Part shown: positions 19,801 through 27,396 of the stretch, one piece after another
How positions within the stretch are numbered: the first letter of the stretch is position 1
Layout: every line of letters starts with the position of its first letter
Origin: Burkholderiales bacterium
GTDB taxonomy: Bacteria; Pseudomonadota; Gammaproteobacteria; Burkholderiales; UBA11063
Reading direction: 5' to 3'
Length of the DNA: 64,000 nucleotides
Assembly: GCA_020697255.1 (NCBI GenBank)
Contig: JAJFBE010000001.1
Coordinates: 372,001-436,000, forward strand
Notes under the pieces: model-generated
Seen by the model: the letters and a program-made list of their open reading frames with translations, nothing else
Databases searched by the model: none
What the model was told of the DNA's origin: nothing
Translations under genes and position numbers: made by a program

Positions 19801-22800
19801 TATATTTTTTGCAAAATTATTTATACCAATTTCTTCATTTAACCATCCTTGGTGCAGCATAAATAACTCTAGTTGCTTGGCATCACTATTATTATCCAAA
19901 TGAAGCTTGATTGTATCAATAAAACTGCTAAAAGATGTAAGAATTATATTAACATTTTTACATTTAACAAATAATTCGTACAGATTACAAATTTTGGGAT
20001 TAAACACATGATATATCTGGTTATACAATTTATCCTGCCGAAATAATCTTACTACTGCTTCGGCTACACAATCTACTGGAGAAATTTCGACCTCAGATAA
20101 TTCTTTAGGTACTACCCCAAAATTCAAAATGGTTTTTACTCTCTGAAAAAATGCATTTTCTTCTATATTTTCTTGAATTTTATAAGTTTTAGAATTCATA
20201 GACAAGTTGCCTACTCTATATATACTAGTTTTTAGCCCATACTGTCTATATTTCAAAGTGATTTGTTCACCTTTATATTTAGTCTGCGTATAGTAAGTAT
20301 AAAATTTCCTTTCCAGATTTCTATCTGTTCCGCTGGCTTCCGTAAACATAGTATATTTAGAAGAATTTTTGTGTTTTGCAGGTAGCACATCTAAGCATAA
20401 ATTGCTATCTGTGAAGATACCAATGGTTGATATATAGTGAAAATCTTTGTATTTTGTTAATTTACATAGTTCAAGCAAATTAATTGTCGATTGTACATTT
20501 GCTTTATAAAAATCTTCATAATTACCATAATGTTTAACTAGCGCTGCACAATGAATTATAGAATCGACATCCGTAGCTAGTTCTTTGTAAGTTACCTCAT
20601 TTAAACCTAAGTCTGGTTTTGTTAGATCAGATTCTAAAACAATCAGTCTATTATAATAATCGTCGAGATTAATTTTAAAATAATAGCTAAATTTATCATG
20701 AATACGGCTATAAATATTTTTAACAAAATTAGGTTTCGTATTTCTAACTAATAAACATAGCTTATAATCTGTATCCTTTAATAATTGGTATAAAATATGA
20801 CATCCTAAATAACCTGTAGCACCAGAAAGCAATACTGTAGAAATATTTTTTAAATTTTTTAAAAAATTTACATTCATTGTTTTAGGATTTTCAACTTCAT
20901 TAGATATGTGATGAGCCTGCATATATAATTGTTTAATACGTTCAATCTTATTAAGCAGATGGTCATTAGTATATTGAGCAATATCAGAAATTTTAGCTGG
21001 AGTTCTTAACCGAAATATATCATTGACAGAAATATTAAAATTTCTCTGTAACTTTGCAGCTAACCTTATTGCAGAAATAGAATTACCCCCTAAAGCAAAG
21101 AAATCATGATTTGCATTTACTTTCTCAGTTTTCAAATTTAAGGTTTCTGCAAATATTTTACATATTTGAGATTCAAGTAGGTTTTTTGGCAAGATATCTC
21201 GTGATGGAGTGGCAGCTCTATGATTTGGCAATACTTGTACATCAACTTTCCCATTCTTGCGTATTGGAATTTTTTTTATATATATTAAACTCTGGGGCAT
21301 CATATATTCTGGTAATTCTGCTTTTAAATAACCCAGTATGTTTGCTTCTTCCAATTTACGATCAGCTACATAATAAGCCGCTATATGATTACTTTCAGGG
21401 TTTACCAATACTATAGCCTGTTTTATTTTTGGGTATTGGGCCAGTTTATGTTCAATCTCTCTTAATTCTACTCGATAACCACGTATTTTAACTTGGGAAT
21501 CATGTCGTCCAAGATACTCTAGATTGTGATTTGGCAACATTCGTGCTAAATCACCAGTTTTATAAAGCCTAGAATTTATACATGACTTTTTTTCTGCTTC
21601 TGTCTGGAATGGGTTATCAAAAAAACTTCTTTTTTCTAAAGCTCGTTGGTTTAAATAACCACGAGCAACACCTGTTCCACTAACATATAAATTGCCTACC
21701 CCGCCCAGTGGAACTGGAATTAAATTATCATTTAAAATATACGCTACCCTGTTTGTTATTGGTTTACCAATTGGAATCGTACTAAGCCCACGTATGTTAT
21801 ATTTAGTAATTTTAAAAGTACAACTAAATGTAGCGTTCTCAGTTGGACCATAACCATTTATTAAATATTTTGGGCAATATCTTGAATTAAGTAATTTATT
21901 CATTAGTTGATAATTTAATGCTTCTCCTCCGACCAATAGATATCGTAAACCCTTAAATAATGTTTTATCATGAAGGTATAATTCATCAAATAAAGTTTTA
22001 GTTAGCCACAATATAGAAACTTTATAGTCATTTAAAACTTTCCCAAAAATCTCTATGTCTGACAATATATGAAATACATCATTGGGAAAATATATTCTTG
22101 CACCATTTAATAAACCACTCCAAATTTCAAATGTTGAAGCATCAAATGCGGTATCAGCTAGCTGCATTATACAATCAGAATTGGATACTGCTATGTACTC
22201 AACTCCTCTTACTAAAGAAACTACATTTCTATGCTCAATCATAACTCCTTTTGGTGTTCCTGTAGTTCCACTAGTATAAATTACATATGCTAAGTTTTTA
22301 CTTGTAACATTTATTCTCGGAGTGGATAATTTATATTTTTTTAGAATTTTATTAAACTCTTGATCATCTATGATAAGAACATTTAAACTTAGCTCCCTTT
22401 TAGCAGAGGAATAGCATTTAGCATCTGTGATTAACGTTGTAGCCTGCGTGTTTTTTAAAATATATTTGATTCGCTCAATCGGGTAGTCAGGGGCAATTGG
22501 CACATATGCTGCCCCTGACTTAAGCACACCTAATATCGCAATTATCATATATTCATTTCTATTGAGGCATAATGCAATAAGATCATCACCTTTTATTTGA
22601 TATGTTTCTCTCAGATAATTTGCTAATTGGTTTGCTCTATTATTCAACTCTCTATATGTTAATTGTTTATCCTCAAAAACTACGGCAATATTATCCGGTG
22701 TCTTTTCTACTTGTTCTTCAAATAGCTGGTGAATCGTTTTATCCTTGGGGTATGGCGCTTCGGTTTTATTCCAGTCATATACTATTTGCTGGTATTCTTC

Positions 22801-24102
22801 AGGAAAAAGTATTGGATATTCAGAAATTAAAGTCTTACTATTTTCATTGGCTAAACTTTCTAAAACATCACCAAATAATTTTTGATAATGCCTAATAAAA
22901 TTTTGTAATATTGTTTCATCTGTTTCTAAACTATTATAGCGTACGCAAAAATTGAGATTTTGATCTCTGCTTTCCTGTTCAAAACATAATGGGCAAAATA
23001 AATCAATGTTAAATTCTTTATTTATTGATAATATTTCAGTATTTTTAAAACTAAATGGTACGTCTTTTAGTTTGGTCTGTGCAAACATTACATTTAACAA
23101 CCCGGGATTTGCAACACTAATAATTCTATCAATCGGAAAGCTACTATAATTAGACTTGCCAGATTTTAGTGATTTTATAAAATCTTTTATAGCTTTAAAG
23201 AGCTCCGGAACTGTAATATTATTATTAAATTCAACCGGCATTATATTTGTATTGATTTTAGCCCCATAAATAAAGCCTATTGCATCACCCTTTATAGACA
23301 AAGGATAGCTAATGGCAAATCTCTCTTGACTAGTATATCTATACAATAAAATAGCAAATATACATAAACTATAGACATACTCAGTAAGTCTATATTTATT
23401 TAATATAGTATCTAACTGAACTATCTGTACTTTATTAAAACTAAAACGTAATTCTTTTATTAGGTTGCCATTAGCTATTTTTTTGTTAGCAGTATACGAT
23501 TTTAAAAACCTTAAATCTACCACCTCACACTCTGCAAGTTTAGACTGCCAAAAATTAGTACTTTTTTTAGTATTTGCATTTATATGCTCATCAAGTGTTT
23601 CTGTAGATTTAGCAATTAACTTTAATTGTTCTGAAAGGCTAAATTCGCAAGTGTATTTTGTAGAGTTATAGTAGGCTGATATAGTAGATATAAATGTATC
23701 AAAGCCATTTCCATCGATTATTAAATGGTGTAAAAGTATAATAAACCGACAATTGCCATTTGCTTCTTTAAATATAGCAAACCTATATAATGGCTCAGAA
23801 ATTAAATTAAATGGCTTGGATACATATTCAAAAATTTGGGAAGCAGTATAAACCTCACTAACCTCTAATTGATTTGTCTTAGAATTTTTTACCCAATGCG
23901 GCTCACCATCTATTTCTACAATATGACTGTTGAAGATTACATAATCACGAATAAATCTTGTTAGTGCCCTCTTTAAACGCTGAATATTTAAATTTTTGGA
24001 AATTGTTTGATCAAATACGATATTATATTTACTACTGGAAGGGTCTAGCTTCCATTCATTGTAGAAGATTTTATGATATGGAGATAACCTGATCTTATAC
24101 AT
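16897..24102 (-). CDS. NRPS module (C-A-PCP-reductase) fused in frame to a PAS/histidine kinase/double receiver protein
   Basis: A single open frame of 2401 residues. Residues 1-440: condensation domain with HHLIIDG (His125-His126-Asp130). About 460-960: adenylation domain with TSGTTGTPKG at 610, FDASTFEIW and A10 Lys952. Its specificity residues read by eye are D-A-F-W-L-G-G-T-F-K, one change from the valine code. PCP: LGGNSI with Ser1008. About 1090-1465: NAD(P)H thioester reductase with SGATGYLG at 1093 and YxxxK (Tyr1271, Lys1275). Then: PAS domain (about 1490-1610), coiled coil, HisKA with His1665 (AHDLRPP), HATPase (NNSVDALE, DNGKGMP, GHGIGLT), receiver 1 (DDD at 1896, Asp1947), receiver 2 (VVDDYEPL, about 2030) and a degenerate ATPase-like tail. 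An internal AAGGA and ATG-ATG lie exactly at the seam (19686), so the kinase may also be made alone. Confidence 0.9.
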   Translation of the reverse strand: MYKIRLSPYHKIFYNEWKLDPSSSKYNIVFDQTISKNLNIQRLKRALTRFIRDYVIFNSHIVEIDGEPHWVKNSKTNQLEVSEVYTASQIFEYVSKPFNLISEPLYRFAIFKEANGNCRFIILLHHLIIDGNGFDTFISTISAYYNSTKYTCEFSLSEQLKLIAKSTETLDEHINANTKKSTNFWQSKLAECEVVDLRFLKSYTANKKIANGNLIKELRFSFNKVQIVQLDTILNKYRLTEYVYSLCIFAILLYRYTSQERFAISYPLSIKGDAIGFIYGAKINTNIMPVEFNNNITVPELFKAIKDFIKSLKSGKSNYSSFPIDRIISVANPGLLNVMFAQTKLKDVPFSFKNTEILSINKEFNIDLFCPLCFEQESRDQNLNFCVRYNSLETDETILQNFIRHYQKLFGDVLESLANENSKTLISEYPILFPEEYQQIVYDWNKTEAPYPKDKTIHQLFEEQVEKTPDNIAVVFEDKQLTYRELNNRANQLANYLRETYQIKGDDLIALCLNRNEYMIIAILGVLKSGAAYVPIAPDYPIERIKYILKNTQATTLITDAKCYSSAKRELSLNVLIIDDQEFNKILKKYKLSTPRINVTSKNLAYVIYTSGTTGTPKGVMIEHRNVVSLVRGVEYIAVSNSDCIMQLADTAFDASTFEIWSGLLNGARIYFPNDVFHILSDIEIFGKVLNDYKVSILWLTKTLFDELYLHDKTLFKGLRYLLVGGEALNYQLMNKLLNSRYCPKYLINGYGPTENATFSCTFKITKYNIRGLSTIPIGKPITNRVAYILNDNLIPVPLGGVGNLYVSGTGVARGYLNQRALEKRSFFDNPFQTEAEKKSCINSRLYKTGDLARMLPNHNLEYLGRHDSQVKIRGYRVELREIEHKLAQYPKIKQAIVLVNPESNHIAAYYVADRKLEEANILGYLKAELPEYMMPQSLIYIKKIPIRKNGKVDVQVLPNHRAATPSRDILPKNLLESQICKIFAETLNLKTEKVNANHDFFALGGNSISAIRLAAKLQRNFNISVNDIFRLRTPAKISDIAQYTNDHLLNKIERIKQLYMQAHHISNEVENPKTMNVNFLKNLKNISTVLLSGATGYLGCHILYQLLKDTDYKLCLLVRNTKPNFVKNIYSRIHDKFSYYFKINLDDYYNRLIVLESDLTKPDLGLNEVTYKELATDVDSIIHCAALVKHYGNYEDFYKANVQSTINLLELCKLTKYKDFHYISTIGIFTDSNLCLDVLPAKHKNSSKYTMFTEASGTDRNLERKFYTYYTQTKYKGEQITLKYRQYGLKTSIYRVGNLSMNSKTYKIQENIEENAFFQRVKTILNFGVVPKELSEVEISPVDCVAEAVVRLFRQDKLYNQIYHVFNPKICNLYELFVKCKNVNIILTSFSSFIDTIKLHLDNNSDAKQLELFMLHQGWLNEEIGINNFAKNIISQDRTNTILTNLSFTWPNINSEMLSHIIKQSFIRINKMMEREQILKHLDFIAQMVPAAFYLMDTIGRFISVNEGTLKATGAIVKENIINKTVYELYKNKEVADVLQKDIKEVIRTGKTSIKEDKIVDVSTGKYRYFTAIRAPLRDYEGGIFGIIGTSVEITAEKEADRLKHENRKLDAQNKIKQVMLEKEAAESERLRLENEVHKLEKRASEAIAKEQQNFRKVADRVAHDLRPPVASITYIAKSQAANLPEEERVTLRDAGNRINDLANYLLSYYKPVTPDSETQNQSLSLLVSGAITEILSEKRWQYTNLPVKFTNKFHQGSYFTFINIPAVGFKSMLSNLINNSVDALEKKEGEVVVELECEDDMVKITIQDNGKGMPQEVLDKIMNNIAVTAGKQDGHGIGLTQVRETLAQNKGSFTINSKPGAGTKIVLTFPKAIPPIWVCEKLELKDNDIIIVVDDDPSIHGSWDSRFAVAAPHFKLKHFNQGNEAIDFINALSTAEKQRVFLLTDYELLKQGLNGLDIIQKTGLKRSVLVTSRYEDKPVQKSALATNTKILPKLLALEIPIFVTSGKNHFAQQKTDIKELIQLELVVVDDYEPLTENLLKTVLKGRNVAVFNDVKSFLDNVYKYKRDTKIILDNNFENYDGDIEGISFTNTGFSLAKKLHNDGFTDLYISSGDKFDSVPDYLKVIAKHHYDDIEALLSPYIKPPQKSDELIRSEIFREVMANFIYANYRDERYYFSDIEDLVHKTRKGRLKSGASNARLDSIIKSVKDRQKQSEDNRDIIQQAGNILNGNIKNYTEFFQGEISQSSIYELSQLALKNDVHLLDNNDIRKPHYFSSFTFLGNKLIVEVIISILLRYIASQIKQQKGVGNIHIDTESMTKHNHLLISYTMQMLNGQQITSPSKFENLPNYSENLKFCKNAMRLFGGDISLNPAVAEGVEFVLSFPKIGQTKVKQKTIKALR
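19686..19699 (-). promoter_or_regulatory. Internal ribosome-binding site and start codon at the NRPS-kinase seam
   Basis: On the minus strand, AAGGA (19695-19699) is followed eight bases later by ATG-ATG (19686-19681), coding Met1473-Met1474 of the fused protein. The arrangement matches the AAGGATAAAA-ATG leaders of other genes in this window. It sits exactly between the end of the reductase domain and the start of the PAS domain. Confidence 0.65.
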
Positions 24103-24915
24103 ACTGTTATAACCAAATTAAAAAACAAGCGGACAAATTGATGACCTATAACGTTTTACTGGTAAATTTTGAAACTATGCATACTCAAGCAGATTGAAGT
24201 TAGAATTACACAAAATATAACGCACATAAATATTGGTAAAGATAAACTATAACTTCAATATGACTAAATAACAGCCTGGATTTTAACGCAAAATGCGCTG
24301 GCAAAAAATTTATTTATGAAATGTCCTGGCAACTATACATTATAAATTTTTTTGATACCCAAGTTAGCAATTTATAAATCGGTGGAATTATTATTATATC
24401 ACTAAATTTATGCCGGATTAGCTAATTTAATCAAAATTACCACTTATATATTCAACTCCCTTGGCTGTCAATCGAATTTAAATACCATACTTAGGCAAAA
24501 TTTATCCAATTCAACGCATAGAAACAACATAAATTCAAATTTTACTTGCAAATTTAGCAGTTTAAGTTGTATTTCAAATATGATTAAATACCCCCCTAAG
24601 CAATTGTTCCACCAAGATCACAATTGTACCCGTAAGGACTTCCTTCTCATAAAATATTTATCAAGTATTTTATTGAATAACACTGTTTTAGTGTTAAAGA
24701 AGTCCTCACGAATACAATTCAAGGTATAATTACTACATACATTCTGCATTTCATAAAAAATGAGCAATACTGTGTCTTACATAAAATAGTTTATGATTAT
24801 TTTATTTAAGTTATAAAGCTTTTGAATACTTTAAATATACTCAAGTTGATATTTGTCATATTTTTTAGTTTGTAGACTACAATATAACTTCAAATCCCAT
24901 TTTTTTATTGTAGAA
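24103..24915. other. AT-rich divergent intergenic region
   Basis: About 810 bases between the divergent NRPS-kinase gene and the gene at 24916. I see no coding frame. It contains the inverted-repeat element at 24622-24719; the rest is very AT-rich with no promoter I can defend. Control sites for both genes should lie here. Confidence 0.6.
24622..24719. repeat. 98-bp element with 21-bp terminal inverted repeats
   Basis: The outer 21 bases at 24622-24642 and 24699-24719 are inverted copies with three mismatches; each contains the AGGACTTC / GAAGTCCT core. Two further hairpins sit inside: ATAAAATATT-TATC-AAGTATTTTAT and AACACT-GTTTT-AGTGTT. Folded RNA or cruciform DNA would be a three-way junction. 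The TIRs suggest a miniature mobile element; a structured RNA is the alternative. Confidence 0.65.
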
Positions 24916-26286
24916 ATGAGTATTATGCAAAAAATTAAAGATAATAGATTACTCGATATATTAGTGCTAAACTGGAAAGAAGCATTACCTAAAATATCTG
25001 CGGTAAATCCAGGACTGGCAGAGTGTATGCAAAAACATTCGAACCTATTAAAAGATCTCCCTTTCTTTATAGTCAATTACCCTTTTGGCGAAAAAATTAT
25101 TAATAATCGTGAGGTATTCTTTCCACTTGCCGGTGGCGGAGGCATATCATTTAATGATCCATCCCTACCAGATATATTACGAGATAATTTAAGCTATACG
25201 CCAGGTGTAGATAATCCGGTGGGAATGATTTTAGACAAAGAATCTGAATTTTTTCGCCCAATTGATGGGCGTATAGTATCTTATCAGGTAGTAAATACCG
25301 GGCAAATTATAGGCTTTGCTCATATCATAGACACAATCATGAATAAGCATCTGGGAAAAGTAAAAAAGGCAACGGTATCTATCTGGAACTTACTCGCCGG
25401 AGCCAGATCAGCATTTGTACTACCCAAAATATCAGAAAACGGACGCCATGCAAATTTGCAAAAAACTTATGGGATAAACGTAGAGAAGCCCAACTCCTAT
25501 ACAGAGCACTCTGATATTTTTCGAGCACTTAATGCTGAAATAAGCCCGCAATGGATTCAACCAATTTTATATTTTCCTAAACAACTTTCACATAATCTAA
25601 AAGTGGATCAGGAATACCTCCCTATTTTCCATGAAATGGCAAGCATTCATCGTCTGGGATATAGTATTTGGCATAATGCATATCCAAAATTTGAGAGTGA
25701 TATCAATTATGTTTTTCAAAAAGCCAAAGTAAATGGATTCTCTGCATATGCAGTAAATATCGTAAAGCACCTATATCTTATCATCGCCAATGGCGCACCT
25801 GGTTTTGCCCCAACAACTAATGAAAACATGTTGCCCAAAAAATTAGTTGAGGATGCGTACACTGATAAGAACAGTTACGGTCTTACTGACTACTGGCCAA
25901 CTATAATGCAGCCGAAGCAATTTGATAATGAAGAAAGTGTTTATTACTCCCTAGGCGTACCGTCACTCATTCACTATAATCCGGAAACGTTCAAGGGTAA
26001 AACATCAATCGCGCTTTTATCCGAAGTAGCAGATGTGCTAGCCAGATGTCAGGAATACATATTAAATGAATTTGAAGACAAAGACTCAAGCTTATACGAA
26101 GCAGCGATTAAAGCACGGTTTTCTTTTTATCATGATGATCCAAATCCTAAAAAAAACGGTAGTGCCATAAAGAATAGCGCTTTGCTACCAAAAGAAGACC
26201 CACGCTTTTGTAAAAAAGGCTGGGAATTTCCATTTCGTAGCTCATTTGTACGAGGATGTATTAAAATTGAGCCGATAAAAAAATAA
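24916..26286 (+). CDS. Unrecognised 456-residue protein
   Basis: An open frame with ordinary codon use and no signal peptide or membrane segment. I do not recognise the family. The N-terminus (LVLNWKEALPKISAVNPGLAECMQKH) looks helical. A glycine cluster (FFPLAGGGGISFND) and DGRIVSYQVVNTGQIIGFAH follow. The C-terminus ends in a basic RCF-type stretch (about 430-456). I use the ATG at 24916; the ATG at 24925 is equally possible and both have weak ribosome-binding sites. The upstream extension to 24853 looks non-coding. It is divergent from the NRPS-kinase gene and precedes the 6S RNA promoter. Confidence 0.75.
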   Translation: MSIMQKIKDNRLLDILVLNWKEALPKISAVNPGLAECMQKHSNLLKDLPFFIVNYPFGEKIINNREVFFPLAGGGGISFNDPSLPDILRDNLSYTPGVDNPVGMILDKESEFFRPIDGRIVSYQVVNTGQIIGFAHIIDTIMNKHLGKVKKATVSIWNLLAGARSAFVLPKISENGRHANLQKTYGINVEKPNSYTEHSDIFRALNAEISPQWIQPILYFPKQLSHNLKVDQEYLPIFHEMASIHRLGYSIWHNAYPKFESDINYVFQKAKVNGFSAYAVNIVKHLYLIIANGAPGFAPTTNENMLPKKLVEDAYTDKNSYGLTDYWPTIMQPKQFDNEESVYYSLGVPSLIHYNPETFKGKTSIALLSEVADVLARCQEYILNEFEDKDSSLYEAAIKARFSFYHDDPNPKKNGSAIKNSALLPKEDPRFCKKGWEFPFRSSFVRGCIKIEPIKK

Positions 26287-26304
26287 ATTTTTTTAGCAAA
26301 AGTA

Positions 26305-26333
26305 TTGGCAATTTTTTTTATTTCGTGTATAAT
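26305..26333 (+). promoter_or_regulatory. Strong sigma-70-type promoter of the 6S RNA candidate
   Basis: TTGGCA (26305-26310), a 17-base spacer, then a perfect TATAAT (26328-26333). Predicted transcription start at about 26340. This is the best consensus promoter I see in the window and no protein gene follows it. Confidence 0.75.
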
Positions 26334-26340
26334 TATAACT

Positions 26341-26525
26341 GTTCCTACCGAGGATCGCTGATTACGAAAAATATTTTTGAACCTATGATAAATCCGAAAG
26401 GGTCAGATTAGTAAATCCGCGAGTGTCGTTATTGCAAAATAAGTGACCCCATAAATTTGCCAAGAGACCTATACTTTAGAAGCGGGTTCATCAAAATATT
26501 AATAGATACGTCCTTAGTGGGAACT
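26341..26525 (+). ncRNA. ssrS: Probable 6S RNA
   Basis: A 185-base region behind a strong promoter folds as a long rod. The ends pair (GUUCCUACCGAGGAU with the last bases ending GUGGGAAC), giving about 14 pairs including G-U. AAUAUUUUUGAACC pairs with GGUUCAUCAAAAUAUU, and GGGUCA with UGACCC around an apical UUAUU-GCAA-AAUAA loop. Unpaired stretches lie between them. Length, closing stem and central bubble fit the 6S RNA family, which binds and sequesters sigma-70 RNA polymerase. No sequence search was possible, so identity rests on architecture. CTTTTATTCTTT after the closing stem would act as terminator. Confidence 0.6.
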
Positions 26526-26528
26526 TTT

Positions 26529-26650
26529 ATTCTTTGTCTTTGAATCCTGAACTTTGTCATTCCTTATAAATTGCTCCTTATGTAGTATATCTACACTGCG
26601 TCGCAATTTATTACGTCATTCCTCGTCCATAATTCAAATACTTCGAATAT
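26529..26650 (-). repeat. Dispersed palindromic repeat, copy B
   Basis: Reverse complement of the 2143-2266 element. The central stretch AATAAATTGCGACGCAGTGT and the following AGATA(T/C)ACTACATAAGGAG are nearly identical to copy A. It fills the gap between the 6S RNA candidate and the stop codon of the DPM-like glycosyltransferase. Confidence 0.8.
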
Positions 26651-26669
26651 TTTTTAGGTCTAGAAAAGG

Positions 26670-27392
26670 CTACTTCTTGATAAATTCTTTTTTATGCAGG
26701 CTAAGTTTTAACACCATTAAAAGTGCTTCTAAAAATATCCCGCCTGACATTTTAGATTGCCCAACACGCCTGTCTTCAAATATAATCGGAATCTCTTTTA
26801 TTTTAAACCCATTTAGAAATGTTTTATATGTACCCTCGATCTGGAATGAATAGCCATTAGATTTTAATTCATTAACGTTGATCTTCTCTAATACTTCTCT
26901 TCTGTAACACTTAAAACCACCGGTTAAATCACGTGTCTTAAGCCCCAGGATAAAGCGGGAATATATACTACCCCCCTGGCTCATAATCTTACGCCCTAAA
27001 CCCCAGTTTACTACCCCGCCGCCTGGCACATAACGACTACCTATCACTAGATCATTGGTTTTTATCTCTTCAAAAAATTGTGGCAAATATTTTGGATTAT
27101 GAGAAAAATCAGCATCCATCTCCATAATCACATCATATTTACGCTCTATACCCCAATTAAAGCCTGCTACATACGCAGTACCCAGACCTAATTTGCCAGC
27201 TCGTTTGAGTAAGAATAATTTATCCTTATAAATAGTGTCCGATAGCTCCTGCACAATTTCATAAGTTTTATCCGGTGATGAGTCATCAATAACCAACACA
27301 TGCACATCCGGTGCATTTACATATATTTCTGCTAATAATGGCCCAATATTATCCCGTTCATTATAAGTAGCAACAATAATCAATTTCTTCAT
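26670..27392 (-). CDS. Polyprenyl-phosphate glycosyltransferase, DPM1-like (GT2)
   Basis: Transfers a sugar from a nucleotide donor to undecaprenyl phosphate at the cytoplasmic face of the membrane. The 240-residue GT2 domain has ATYNERDNI, VIDDSSPDKT and the metal-binding MEMDADFSHNP, then LTGGFKCYRREVL. It lacks the C-terminal membrane segments of ArnC. It is the last gene of an operon with two ArnT-like transferases and a PAP2 phosphatase, so its lipid-linked sugar is probably used by those transferases, as proposed for FlmF/FlmK in Francisella. Confidence 0.85.
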   Translation of the reverse strand: MKKLIIVATYNERDNIGPLLAEIYVNAPDVHVLVIDDSSPDKTYEIVQELSDTIYKDKLFLLKRAGKLGLGTAYVAGFNWGIERKYDVIMEMDADFSHNPKYLPQFFEEIKTNDLVIGSRYVPGGGVVNWGLGRKIMSQGGSIYSRFILGLKTRDLTGGFKCYRREVLEKINVNELKSNGYSFQIEGTYKTFLNGFKIKEIPIIFEDRRVGQSKMSGGIFLEALLMVLKLSLHKKEFIKK

Positions 27393-27396
27393 ATTT

